DNA of 64,000 nt from contig ML681998.1 of the NCBI GenBank assembly GCA_007922195.1, forward strand, positions 20,380,262 through 20,444,261, written 5' to 3'. This document shows positions 1 to 12,962 of the stretch, one piece after another. Positions within the stretch are counted from its first letter, which is position 1, and every line of letters starts with the position of its first letter. The position numbers and the translations under genes are program-made. The stretch comes from Podocnemis expansa (Eukaryota > Chordata > Testudines > Podocnemididae). Under the pieces are notes generated by a model that had not been told where the DNA came from, did no database searches, and saw nothing but the letters and a program-made list of their open reading frames with translations.

Positions 1-1221
<1,221 letters not shown>

Positions 1222-1692
1222 TCAAAGGTTGCAGTTATTTAGCAATCAGTGAACAAAAGTGAACTCTTCCTCCTCCTCCATGTCGCTACATCTTGTGCAA
1301 ATTCAGAAATCCATTTTTCCTCTCTCCATGCCCACCCTTCTTTGTGCTGTACATTGAAAAACTATGTGCCACTGAAGACTCACCATTAATGAAAGCTGGG
1401 TACAAAGTGTGATGTTGCAGAGACCTATCTGGTTTCTGACAGGTAAGATGTTAACTTCCTGCTCAGTTGTAAAGAGCAAAGCAAAGAAGCAGGGCTGAAG
1501 ACTGAGGTCCCAACAAACATTCAGAAGGAACACAGGAAACCACGGCATAGCTGTGGTGGGCCCAGGCCCACTCTGTTGGCAAGCAGATCTGCCCACACAT
1601 GCCCACTGTAGCAGCATGAGCTTGATTGTCATCAGGAAGCTTCTGGTCACTAGACTGGAAGCAGGACTGGCCAGGTTCACCCTGGAGAGCCA

Positions 1693-1843
1693 AGATCCAA
1701 AGGGGCAGCCGTGTTAGTCTAGTAAGGCAAAAAAAGCAAGGACTCTTGTGGCACTCAAAGACTCTCCCATGAAAGCTCATGTGACAAATAAATCTGTTAG
1801 TCGTTAAGTGCTACAAGACTCCTCACTTTTTTTTTTTTTTTTT
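1693..1843 (+). mobile_element. Fold-back short retroposon with 12-bp target duplication
   Basis: A copy of the window's common tRNA-type SINE-like repeat. It starts with the head CCAAAGGGGCAGCCGTGTTAG and an A-run, continues into GACTCTTGTGGCACT, then switches to the reverse complement of the same body (AAAGCTCATGTG, AAATCTGTTAGTC, then AAGACTCCTCAC) and ends in a T-run. That is, it folds back on itself. CCTGGAGAGCCA is repeated exactly at 1681-1692 and 1844-1855, so the fold-back structure was inserted as one unit. The body is related to the copies near 9990, 12900, 15500, 16870, 20250, 27960, 38100, 50220 and 59570. Confidence 0.8.
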
Positions 1844-2432
1844 CCTGGAGAGCCAGAGGCCCAGTCAAAAAATGGGGGCTGGCTATACCCCTGCTGGAAA
1901 CTCTAAGCTGGAAAGTAGTTAGACAGGCCTCAAACTGCAGTAAAGATTTGAGTTTGCAGAATCAATGCATCATTGAGTGTCTCTCACCAGCTGGTGTATG
2001 AAACAGAGAAGAGTGGCATAATCACCTTAGGCAGGTAACTGAAGCGGAAAATGCTTTACTCAGTTGGAAAAACATATCCAAGTATTTCCAGAAAGAATGC
2101 CATTGATTTATGGTACCTCCAATACAGAACATCAGCTTAAAAACCTAAGTCCTGTGGGACACCAGAATTACTTGAAAAGTGTTTTTGAAAAGGTATTTTA
2201 TCAGTTGAAAGTGAGGTAACCAAGTGAGGGAATAAAACAGATAAAGCAAAATCATTTAGCTAAGTCATAACAAGAGAGAACTGTGAGGGATCTCAGAAAG
2301 AGCTAATATGAAATAGGTAAGGAGCTTCACAAGGTCCCGTAAAATTCAGTGTTGAGGAATGTAGACTGGAACAAATACAGTGCTGGGATCTTCCTTAACT
2401 AGCCCCTCAGTGTGGACAATTCAACAAAGACC

Positions 2433-3110
2433 TCTGTTCAAAGCAGCAATTCTAATACTTCTATATAATATACTGACACAATCTCATCCAGAATACTAGG
2501 TTCAATTGTGATCACCCTATTTCAGAAACAGAAGGGTTTCAGAGATTGGTGACAAAAATAATTAGAAAGGACACCTGTAGACAATATGACTGAAAAGTCT
2601 GGAATGAACTGTTTTATATAGTGGAACATTAAGAGTAGACTTGAGGTGCAGGGAAAAGAAGTCAGGTGCTCTTATTTATCCTCTCTCATAAATAGTGCAC
2701 AAACAAGGAAACATTCACTGATGAGAAATATAGGATTGATACAGGACATACCTTTTAAAGCAGTCCACTTTTAACCTCTGGAACTCATTGCCACAAGATA
2801 TTGGTTGCAAAAAAATGGCTGTATTCTAGAAGGGATTAGATAGTAATATGGAAACCTCTTTTTAGATAGTAACATGGAAAAAATTCTCTTTTTAGTGGGG
2901 ACACAGACATGCTTCAGACATAACAACCACTGTCTACATAGAGAAGGAACTTCCCTTCTAGGGAAGATTATTTATTTATTGTCCACTGTGGGATTTCTTA
3001 TGCTTTCCTCTGAAACACACTGCAAAAGGTCAGCATCACAAATAGAATACTGGACTAAAATAGAGCCCCAATCTGATTCAGCCTGGCAGTGCTTTTATTA
3101 TTTAGTTTGA
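2433..3110 (+). mobile_element. Old CR1/L3-type LINE fragment (3' end)
   Basis: Degenerate but recognisable 3' half of a CR1-type LINE. It has the RT C-terminal stretch (around CATCCAGAATACTAGGTTCAATTGTGATCACC), the segment encoding the LNxWNSLP-like end (ACCTCTGGAACTCATTGCC), and a tail in the style of GGGATTTCTTATGCTTTCCTCTGAA followed by ATACTGGACTA. Multiple stops are present, so it is not functional. The family assignment rests on recalled CR1 3' sequence. It is much older than the copies at 6755 and 61646. Confidence 0.6.
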
Positions 3111-3929
3111 TCAGCCAGAAACTCTCCTTCTCTGAATTGTATCCTTTCACATAGCTGTTAGGCCCAGTTCAGATCAAGATATACTGGGGTTCACATTAAG
3201 ATTGCAGTACCCTTTTCCTATTTTCCTCTCATTCATTCTGTTTCTTTCCCAAACCTGTTTGCTGAAGGCACCATGATTTGTTTCTGAACTTTCTTCTCTC
3301 AACTCTCTTCTTTGCTTTCCAAAAGTTTTCCATTCTACTTTCCACTACATGGATGCAGAACTGGAGAAATTTTTGTAACAATATTCCTCTTTGTCTTTGT
3401 GGATTTCGAAGCCCTTTGGAACATTCAATCAACTTGGGGTTTGCAAATCACTTTCATCAATGTCGGTGCAACTTTTCACACATATTTGCATTCACTTTAT
3501 AATGACATTTTATTTTGAAACAAAATAAACCATCTCATAATACAGAATACACCTTTTTTGGGAGCACTTTAAAAAAAAGGTATTTCCATCTTCTTATTCT
3601 GTTCTCCAATCCTGTCTCCTTGACATCTGCAACTACAGATATGTATTGCTTTTATTTGATATATAAAATGGCAGCTCTTACATTCTCTCTTTTTTTTTTA
3701 ACTGTTGCCCTATGGCATCATTAAACTCTTACTTTAGCTAGAAGAATTAAATTCCACAGCTAATCGTTCACACTATATTCCACAATAACTTGGATATAAA
3801 TGAGGCCCTGTGATCCTTCTTGATAAAGTATGTGTTTAATGATACAGGGGGCACCTCTTCTTTATATTTTCCATGCCATGATCCCATGTTACAACAGAAG
3901 CAAAAAAGGAGGAGAGCACATAGAAGCTG

Positions 3930-4130
3930 ACAAACTGGGTCATACTAGGCCCATCTTGCTCAGTATCCTATCTTCAGTAGTGGCCCATACCTGAGCTTCA
4001 AGGTGAGTATACAGAACAGGGCAATTATGGAGTAATCTATCCTTCTTCCGCTCCCAGCTTTTGATAGTCAGAAGTTTTAGGGCCACAACAAGCATGCGGT
4101 TCCACCCCTGGTCTTCTTGGTGTAACCCTG
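3930..4130 (+). mobile_element. CR1-related repeat fragment
   Basis: Contains AACTGGGTCATACTAGGCCC, then ATCTTGCTCAGTATCCTATC and CAGTAGTGGCCCATACC. This is the familiar sauropsid CR1-type motif in the style of 'GGTCC.TCT.GCCCAGTATCCTGTCT..GACAGTGGCC'. It is short and diverged, and recognised only from that motif order. Confidence 0.45.
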
Positions 4131-4644
4131 ATAAATTATGACACTGTATATTTCACGCTTCTATATCATTTATTGATGATAACACTTACATTTTATCCAT
4201 TAACACAGGTCCTTCAAATTGCACTACACAGAATGTTCTCTTCCAAAAGATTCTGTGTATATTTCTCTATAGAAAGTACATCACACATTTCTTAATTCCT
4301 ATACATAAATGTGATCCAATGGCCAACTTACTACCTAGCAATCCATTTTCTAACCCCCTCCTCAACCTTTCTTTTCACAAAATCCTGAAGTGTACTGTAC
4401 CCATTTGTGGTCACTTGTTTGCATCTCAAAAGGGAGATGGTTTTCAGAAATAAATATGTAACCTTATTGTATGCTGTCTGGGTCTAGGGGACTGTTTATG
4501 ATTATTTTTCTTATTAATATTTCATATTTACAATAATCCATATGTGATATGCCATGTTTGGTATCAATAGAAAGGCTGTAATTTGCTAGGAATGATTATA
4601 TGATTTATATGTAGGTATCATATTTACATTAGAAAGTAGGAATC

Positions 4645-5475
4645 TTATTCATTTTATGTGTGTTCCAAGTTGTTTGAGCCGAGGCAATCCCAGACTGGGT
4701 GTCTGCAAACTATTGTCATACTAATGGCCCATGAGGAGGGGCTCCCAGCTAGCTGCAGTGGGCCCAAGAAGAAACCTGTTTGACCAGTTACCCAGGCTGA
4801 CCATGTGGCACAACTCCATTTTGATCTGGCAAGGACTCTGAGATAAAAGGCAGGGGACCCATTTCCATTTTGTCTTTAGTCTTCGGTCTGTCTGCAACCA
4901 ACACCCCCCTCTGGAACTGTCCTCGTGGGACTGAACAAAGGCATGAGACCCACCCAGCTGCTGCTGCTGCTGGGTGCGCACAGAGGAGTGGGACTAACCT
5001 GTAAACTACAGGATCTTCAAGGATTTGTTTTCTATGGACTCTAAACTACTTGTATGCATATGGTTCACTTTGACCTTTTAACATCTCTCATATCTTGTGT
5101 GTTTTCTTTTTATATTAAACCTTTAGTTGTAGTTATTAAAGGATTGGATGGCAGTGTGGTATTTTGGGTAAGATCCAAGCCTATATTGTTGTGGGGGATG
5201 TGGCTGGCCCCTTGGGGTTAGGAGAACCTATTTCTTAAAGAGACTCAGTGGCTAGAGGGGACCATAGGAACTGATGTGCAGTAAGGGGGCTGTTTCTATT
5301 TTGCTATGCTTGGTGATGACCACAGTGGGGAATCAGAATCATGGTTTGTTACTGACTGGGAGACTGGTTTCAGTACCACCTGTCAGTGGTTTGGGAGTTT
5401 GGCCCCTAGTTTTGCAGCCTACCCTGATTTTGGCACATTCAGAGGGTTATCCCAGGAGGCCCGGGTCACACTTAT
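4645..5475 (+). repeat. Unclassified LTR-like interspersed repeat
   Basis: An 830-bp stretch with composition unlike its flanks. It contains a (CTG)n-like patch at 4959-4974 and ATTAAACCTTTAGTTGTAGTTATTAAAGG, which resembles an LTR polyadenylation region, and it ends near CCCGGGTCACACT. I recognise the overall text as a dispersed chelonian repeat, but there is no second copy in this window and no clear terminal repeat, so class and limits are tentative. Confidence 0.35.
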
Positions 5476-6090
5476 TTTCAAAATAATTATCTGCTATGTA
5501 GGTAAACTGAAGGTGTGAAGTCAGTGCACATACATTCTCTCATTCAAGAGTAAAGTAGCTTTAATTCCTTGTAATTTAATTCTCCAAGGTTTTCACTGCA
5601 ATAATTTCACAGCCTTTCAGGGCCTCTATAACTATGGAAGATGAAGACACAGTACATGGCACTTTGAATGCGAGCCAATCACAATGACTGGATTTTGATG
5701 CCATGTCAGTCTGCTAATAATCCACTTCCCAACTCATTCTTAAAATATAAGACATAGGAAAGCTCAGAGGAGTGAAATGTCACATAATGTGCAATTTTCT
5801 TTCAAAAGAAAACAAAAAGGCAAGGTAAGTATTTTCTATTTTGATCTACGGTCATCTGATGAGATGTTTTCCATCTCAAATGAAGTAGGCACCAGATTCT
5901 TTTTGACTATCAGAAGTTTGTTGGGTTTAAACCATTTTTGGTTGTCCAGCTTGTCTCCAATTGGAAAGTGATTCTGACAAAGCAAACCAAGTTAGGATGT
6001 TTAAACGAACAATTATAATTTAGTCTTATATAATGCCAAACACTTTGTAAAACAGCTTTTACATATTGTTATTCTTGCTGCATGTGATCC

Positions 6091-6296
6091 AGTAGCTAGG
6101 CAGTGGTTTGGTGTCAGGAAACCTAGTTCTACTTCCGTCTTTCCCACATACTTCCTGTGTAGTGATGATTGACAAGTTGCTTTATCTCTGTGTCCCAGTT
6201 TTCCCATCCATAAAATGCAGTTAGTAATATTTTTTTACCTTGACAGAAGGCTATGAAAATTAATATTTGTTAAGTGCTATTGAGAACCTTTTATAA
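6091..6296 (+). mobile_element. MIR-type SINE
   Basis: Follows the MIR consensus in order: a promoter-like head (GTAGCTAGGCAGTGGTTTGG), the 'GTGTAGTGATGATTGACAAGTTGCTTTATCTCTGTG' core, CCAGTTTTCCCATCCATAAAATG, then GGCTATGAAAATTAATATTTG and TTAAGTGCTATTGAGAA. It is an ancient retroposon, highly diverged. Confidence 0.7.
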
Positions 6297-6754
6297 CAAG
6301 ACACACAAGAGAAAATATGCAAAATGATTCTATTCTATTCAATGTCAAAAGAATCACATGGTTGCAAGTGAGGTATTCAGGAAAAGTCAAAATCACTGCA
6401 TGTGCAATTCCCACTGTTTGCTTGTGCACATCCATAAAACAGCCTGTATTTGCATGATCACACTGGTATTTCTGTAAGACTATTGCTTTGCTTTGGGTTT
6501 GTAAGCCTCTCTAAGCATATTCTTATTCTTGCTATTAGGTATCTTTTACACATTTTACTAACAGAAATATCATGAATTCTGAAAATAGAAGTAAAGTAAT
6601 AGTACATCTCCCTATATAATTATATAGGAAAAGTACCACTGGCAGCTAGTGAAACAACTCAGATGTCTTTTTGTGCTGTATTTTTACAGCACCTAGCACT
6701 TCATGGTAATTATTGTGTATTTCACAGCAGTTAGATTAGCCTTATGAATTACAA

Positions 6755-9700
6755 CACATTATAGTAGGGGATAATGTTTCAGGACAGAGGATTGATAGGC
6801 AGAGATGGCCTTCACCTATCCAGGAAGGGGAAGAGTGTGTTTGGGCACAGACTGGCTGACCTAGTGAGGAGGGCTTTAAACTAGGTTCAACGGGGGAAGG
6901 AGACCAAAGCCCACAGGTAAGTGGCAATGTGGGACATCTGGGGGAAGGGATGGAACTTGGGGGGTGTTGGGACTGTAGTACCAGGAATAAAAGAGAAGGT
7001 AGTTGGAACATGGGGGGGGACTCAAATAATTGTCTTAAATGTTCCACTGAAACACCAACACATGAGGAGAGTGGGGGAGGAGGACTCCAAGAAAAAATGC
7101 AAGGAGGTATATGTAATAGAATTGAAAACCAAACTGACAAAGTAGGGCAAGTGACCGGGTATCTTAGGTGCCTATACACTAATGCGAGGAGCCTGGGAAA
7201 TAAACAGGAAGAATTGGAAATACTAGTGCAGGCAAGGAACTATGATATCATAGGAATAACGGAGACGTGGTGGGATAGTCTGCATGACTGGAGCTCTGCC
7301 ATGGATGGGTATAAACTGTTCAGGAAAGACAGGCAGGGAAGAAGAGGGGGAGGAGTAGCACTATATGTAAAAGATCTCTATGACTGCTCAGAGCTCCAGT
7401 ATGGAAGTGGAAGCGTGCCAGTAGAAAGTCTGTGGGTTACATTGAGAGGGGAAAGCAACAAGGGGGATGTTGTGGTGGGGGTCTGCTATAGACCACCAGA
7501 CCAGAAGCAGGAGGTGGATGAGGTGTTCTATGGACAACTAGCGGAAGCTTCTAGATCACAGGCCCTGGTGCTCATGGGGGACTTCAATTACCCTGACATC
7601 TGCTGGGAGGCCAATACAGCAGTGCATGGGCAATCCAGGAAGTTTTTAGAGTGTGCTGGGGGCAACTTTCTAGTACAAATGCTGGAGGAACCAACTAGGG
7701 GCCTTGCACCTCTTGACCTGCTGCTCATAAACAGGGAAGAATTGATCAGGGAGGTACAGGTAAATGGCAAGCTAGGCAGTAGTGACAATGGCATGGTTGA
7801 GTTCAGGATGCTCATTAAAGGAAGGAAGGAAAGAAGCAGAACAAAAACCCTGGACTTCAAAAGAGCAGACTTTGGCTCCCTCAGGGAACTGATGGGCAGG
7901 ATCCCTTGGGAAGCTAATCTGAAGGGGAAAGGAGTCCAAGAAAGCTGGTTATATTTTAAAGAAACCCTGCTAAGGGCACAGGAAGTTGCCATTCCAGTTA
8001 GGAGAAAGAACAAACATGTGAGGCAGCCAGAATGGCTTAGCAGAGAACTCTGCTCTGAGCTTAAACATAAAAAGGAAGCTTACAGGAAGTGGAAGCTTGA
8101 TCAGATGACCAAGGAGGCATATAAAGATATTGCTAGGGACTGCAGGGATAAAATCAGAAAGGCCGAAGGACAAATGGAGCTGCGGCTAGTGATGGATGTA
8201 AACGATAACAAGAAGGGGTTCTACAAGTATGTTAATAACAAGAAGAAGAGGATCAGGGATGGTGTAGGTCTCTTGCTGAATGGGGCAGGCATCCTCGTGA
8301 CAGGGGATGAAGAAAAAGCTGAAGTGCTCCATGCATTTTTTGCTTCAGTTTTCACAGGCAGGGTCAGCTCCCAGCCCACTACCATGGGTATGGCAGATTG
8401 GAGAGAAGAAGAGAGGCCCTTGGTGACGAAAGGTCAGGTTAGGGACTGCTTAAAGAAGCTGGATGTGCACAAGTCCATGGGGCCAGACGAACTGCATCCA
8501 AGGGTGCTGAGGGAATTGGCCGATGAGATAGCAGCACCACTGGCCATTATCTTTCAAAACTCATGGAGAATGGGGGAGGTGCCAGAGGATTGGAAAAAAG
8601 CAAATGTAGTGCCTATTTTCAAGAAAGGGAAAAAGGAGGATCCGGGGAATTATAGACCAGTCAGCCTCACCTCAATCCCTGGAAAAATTATGGAGCAGAT
8701 TCTTAAAGAATCCATCCTCAAACACTTAGTGATCAGGAACAGTCAGCAAGGGTAAATCATGTCTGACCAATCTCATTTCCTTCTATGAGCAGATGACTGG
8801 TTTTCTGGATGCAGGAAGGACCGTTGATGTGATATACCTTGATTTTAGTAAGGCTTTTGATACAGTTTCCCACAGCATTCTCATTGGCAAATTAAGGAAG
8901 TATGGGTTGGATAGGTGGACAGAAAACTGGCTAGATCAACAGTTTCAGTGTGTAGGAATCAATGGTTCCATGTCTAGCTGGCAACCAGTCACGAGTGGTG
9001 TGCCCCAGGGGTCGGTCCTGGGGCCGGTTCTGTTCAACATTTTCATCAATGATCTGGATGATGGAATAGACTGCACTCTCAGTAAGTTCGCGGATGACAC
9101 CAAGCTGGCGGGAACAGTAGACACGTTGGAGGGCAAGGACAGGATTCAGGGAGACCTAGATAAATTGGAACAATGGGCCAATAAAAATCTTATGAAGTTC
9201 AATAAGGACAAGTGTAATATCCTGCATGTGGGACGAAAAAACCCCATGCACTGCTACAGGCTGGGAAACATTCAGTTAAGTAGCAGCAGTGTAGAAAAGG
9301 ACCTGGGGGTCATGATGGATGGGAAGCTAGATATGAGTCAGCAGTGTGCTCTTGCTGCCAAAAAGGCCAATGGCATACTGGGCTGCATCAAAAGAAGTAT
9401 TACCAGCAGATCAAGGGATGGGATCATTCCCCTCTATTCTGCACTGGTGAGGCCACATCTAGAATACTGCGTTCAGTTTTGGGCTCCCCACTACAAAAAG
9501 GACAGGGACATGCTAGAGAGAGTTCAGAGGAGGGCAACCAAAATGATTAAAGGGCTGGAGCACAAGCCCTATGAGGATAGACTGAAAGCATTAGGCTTAT
9601 TTAGTCTGCAGAAGAGAAGATTGAGGGGGGATTTGATAGCAACCTTCAACTACTTGAAGGGATGCTCTAAGGAAGATGGAGCTCGACTGTTCTCGATGGT

Positions 9701-9976
9701 AACAGAGGACAGAACAAGGAGCAATGGTCTCAAGTTGCAGTTAGGGAGGTCGAGGCTGGATATTAGAAAAAACTTTTTTACTAGGTGAGTGGTGAAGCAT
9801 TGGAATGAGCTGCCAAGGGAGGTGGTGGAGTCTTCATCTTTGGAGGTGTTTAAGGCCCGGCTGGACAAAACCATGAGTGGGATGGTTTAGTGGGAGTGGT
9901 CCTGCCTCTGGCAGGGGGTTGGACTAGATGGCCTATGAGGTCCCTTCCAACCCTAGGATTCTATGATTCTATAATT
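6755..9976 (+). mobile_element. CR1 LINE, 5'-truncated, nearly complete ORF2
   Basis: A CR1 non-LTR retrotransposon of about 3.2 kb. It starts inside the region upstream of ORF2 and ends with the family's typical 3' terminus of short ATTCTATG repeats (9957-9975), preceded by GGTTGGACTAGATGGCC and GGTCCCTTCCAACCCTAGG. A second copy at 61646-63219 differs at only a few positions per 100 by eye, so both are relatively young. The ORF2 remnant is described separately. No clear target duplication was identified. It lies in DPYS intron 1, antisense to the gene. Confidence 0.95.
7150..9787 (+). pseudogene. CR1 ORF2 (endonuclease-reverse transcriptase), disrupted
   Basis: An apurinic-type endonuclease domain runs from about 7150 to 7830: CLYTNARSLGNK, GITETWWDS, VCYRPP and GDFNYPDICW. 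The closing SDH motif reads SDN (about 7780-7790), so the catalytic His is Asn. The reverse transcriptase follows: [16 protein letters not shown] near 8650-8695, [14 protein letters not shown] near 8838, [20 protein letters not shown] near 8997, and the catalytic FADDTKL near 9089. Compared with the copy at 61646, this copy has lost 12 bp near 8729, 11 bp near 8748 and 12 bp near 8920. The 11-bp loss shifts the frame and ends the first reading frame at 8755. The frame resumes at once and runs to 9787. It encodes no intact protein. Confidence 0.92.
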
Positions 9977-9985
9977 TTGCAGTAA

Positions 9986-10190
9986 AAGAACAACAAGGAG
10001 TTGTTTGGCACTTTAAGACTAACAGATTTATTTTTTGCATGAGTTTTCGTGGGAGAAGATCCCACTTCCTCAGATGCTTCGAAGATGGGTGAACTTACAG
10101 AAAGGAATGAAACTAAAGAACAAATAGAAATGTGGCATGCAAATAGCAGGAAGCTAGTTGGATAATGGCTGAATTACAGTTGATGTCACA
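9986..10190 (+). mobile_element. Short retroposon (SINE-like), forward copy
   Basis: Shows the body of the repeated family: AACAAGGAGTTGTTTGGCAC, TTAAGACTAACAGATTTATT, GCATGAGTTTTCGTGGGAG and CCCACTTCCTCAGATGCTTC, then the longer 3' part starting GAAGATGGGTGAACTTACAG. The head (AAGGGGTAGCC) is missing. It sits immediately after the CR1 3' end, so it may be inserted next to it. Confidence 0.7.
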
Positions 10191-11939
10191 GTCTTAGTCC
10201 TAGTCTGTATTTGACACACTTTTTGGTGGCAGTTGATGGGAGATACACAAGGTACATAAAAATACCTCAAGTATCTCCTGGTGACCTACTAAATACTCCC
10301 TACGCTCTACACTATGCTGATGAGAAATGTCTTCTGGTCAGCTTACTGATACTCCAGTTCCAGGGCTGGAGTTGTTAGGGTGAATCTGTCTACACAGACT
10401 GCTCAGACGAACCCAGAAGATCATCCTGACAGTGGTGATTTTGCTGCTGTCTGTATAGACTTAGCCATAGTAAGTGTTTATTGCATTAGGGCCTATTAGA
10501 GGTTCATCAAGAAAGAGAACATTTTGCCCAGTAGCATTTGATCATTCCCTTAGAATTTAACAGATCTTACCACATTGGTTTTTTGAAATCAAGCCAAGTT
10601 TTAAACAACATTACCTAACACATGACGTGTGGGGACAGGGATACCTGCATTTATAGTCAAGAGAATCACACAATAGAAGATTTAGGTAAAGAAGCCCAGC
10701 TGCACCACACTAACAGCACAAAATGGCCTTAAAGTCCTGTGTTGCTGGCTAATGGAAGGACATCCCAGTGAAAGTCAATCTGCCAGTGGCACAGCATCTC
10801 CTAGACTGGAATATCTTATTGTGGTCAGTAGACGGGGCATGGCATCACCAAAGATAAGGCCAGAGCATCCCACTCTATAGCTGCTATTAGTACCCTTGAA
10901 TTTTGGAGAGCTGGAATGAGTTAAAGTCACCTTTGATCTGTTCTAAATTATACCAGTGGATGGTCATGGTACAAGAGCTGTGCTAGGACCGTGAAGAGAC
11001 CAAAGCTCTCTCAAAGCCACTTTTGCACTCTCCCTGCTAGGCTGTGTTGTGCATTCCCCAGTCACACTCCAGGAACTGACCCAGAGCATGTAGGGTAATG
11101 CATTACTTACAATTTGAAAAAAAAAACAAATCAGGTGAGTGAGGTAGTATCATTGGGCTGACATCACAACAACTGTACTGCCCATAACATATGTTAACAC
11201 CTTGTGAGTCATCAGAACTTCAGCTAAAGAAGCTGAAAGATGCACAACACAGATGTTCCAGTGACATTACAAAACCCTTGTGGGCTGTTCTTCATTTTAT
11301 TAGGATAGCACCAGAACTTCTTGCTGTCTGTGTTTATTGCCTTACAGTCAGAGTTCACTGTATAACGTCTTTTACAGAGAAGGTGCTAGACTTCATGTAT
11401 GTGGAGGTTTTTCATGTTTCTAAGCAACACAAGTTTACTCTACCAAAACAGTGTCCTCATGGCCTCTCTAGTACATTTAAATAGACATTTGGATCCAAAT
11501 TTTATTTTTCAACATGTTATGTGAAATATTTACAGAATAAATAATTTGTTTTGTATATTCCAGAGAAAGCAGCTTTTACGATTGATTATAATCTGAACAA
11601 ATACCACTGCATGGATCTTTTATAGCATGAAGTGAACATATTCATGGCCCATTCTTTCAAAACTCACTCAAGTGCTTATTGCAGGAAGGCTCAGGCCCAA
11701 AGTAAAATGTCTAGAAACCTTAGATAACCTACATTAACCCTTCCTAGTTACCAAGTTCAAAGAGTGCAATGCTACTTGCACTGCCAAAGTTTCCATAATA
11801 ATCAATTTTAAACAGTTTCATAGCAGAGCTTCCCAGTTTAACTCACTCAGGAAATCATGATTTATCTGATTTAAGATATAGGTTTAAGATAAAGATTCCA
11901 GAATAGAGGGTTACTCTGCCAGTTGATAACCTATAGAAA

Positions 11940-12030
11940 TGACAGACTGGATGCATGGTAAATGATTAGCACTGACTAGACTAGATGGGTGTTGGTCTGA
12001 TTCCGAATGATAAATTCCAGTATTTCTAAT
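11940..12030 (+). mobile_element. CR1/L3 3' tail fragment
   Basis: Contains GACTAGACTAGATGGGTGTTGGTCTGATTC, the common CR1 3' motif 'ACTAGATGG...TTGGTCTGA'. Short and degenerate. Confidence 0.45.
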
Positions 12031-12122
12031 GTGACCAAGGCAGAAGTGAACAGGTTCACCACTATAAAGATTTCTGTGTCCACTTTAAATGGAGGATCTC
12101 TTAAGAACATGAAGGCTCTTTG

Positions 12123-12510
12123 GGTATGCCTACACTGGTGTCTTAGGTTGACTTACCCTTCCCTAAGTTGACCTGAGGAAAGCTCTGTCCACCGTGGGAA
12201 TTTATTAAGTTGATGTAAGCACTTCCTTAAGTTGACTTAATAACACCACCTCTTAAGGTCAACTTAACCCTTAAGCTGACCTTATTAAGTCAACTTAAGC
12301 CAGTGTAGATGGGGAGTACTCCTTATGTCACCTTAATAAGGTTGACTTAAGCGTTATGCCCCATCAGCACTGGCTCAAGTCAACTTAATAAGGTCATCTT
12401 AAGCCTTAAGTTGACCTAGCAGCTGCCAATGTGGACGTGGGCAGTCTGTAGGAGTTTTGAAGGTGGACGCTCTAAGTTGACTTAACTGAGCCTCCAGTGT
12501 AAACAACGGT
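12123..12510. mobile_element. MITE built of TTAAGTTGACTTAA palindromes
   Basis: The ends are inverted: TATGCCTACACTGG at the left and, on the other strand, TTGTTTACACTGG at the right. The inside is a run of about ten forms of AAGTTGACTTAA / TTAAGTCAACTTAA / AAGGTCAACTTAA in both orientations. It has no ORF. It shares terminal style (CTACACTGG) and internal logic (short palindromic unit repeated in both orientations) with the element at 237-684, but the unit sequence is entirely different. Confidence 0.7.
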
Positions 12511-12689
12511 TCCATAGGCAAGAATTAAGGGTATCATTAATGGTTCCATTTATGATTTGCTAATTGCTATGCTCAGACAGATGAATACTAGATCAAGGCT
12601 TCAAAGAGAAGATTGAATTTATTTGCAAATTTGGTTGTATTGCCTCAGGACTTAGTAACAACAGTGGATTTTTCTCCCATTACAACAGG

Positions 12690-12962
12690 TGATTTGGCCT
12701 TATCTTCCTCTGTATGCTGTTCCCTAGTGTTTGAATTTTTATAACTGTTTTGATTTGCTGTTGCAGTGTAACCTGTTCCCATAACTTACACTCCCCTGCA
12801 TTTATTTCCTCCCATTCTGTAAGTTCCTCCATCTTCAAACCATCTGACAAAATGAGATTTTCTCCCCTGAAAGCTCATGCAATAAGTAAATTTGTTAGTC
12901 TCTAAGTACCACGACTCCTTGTTTATGTTACTGAACTAGACTAACATGGCTGCCTCTTTGGA
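12690..12962 (-). mobile_element. Short retroposon, reverse copy with head
   Basis: Reverse-strand copy. The 3' part (CCTGCATTTATTTCCTCCCATTCTG, then TTCCTCCATCTTCAAA) is followed by CATCTGACAAAATGAGATTTTCTCCC, GAAAGCTCATGCAATAAGTAAATTTGTTAGTC, ACCACGACTCCTTGTTTATG and the head complement GACTAACATGGCTGCCTCTTTGG. It is among the most complete unfolded copies in the window, so it is useful for defining the family. Confidence 0.7.
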
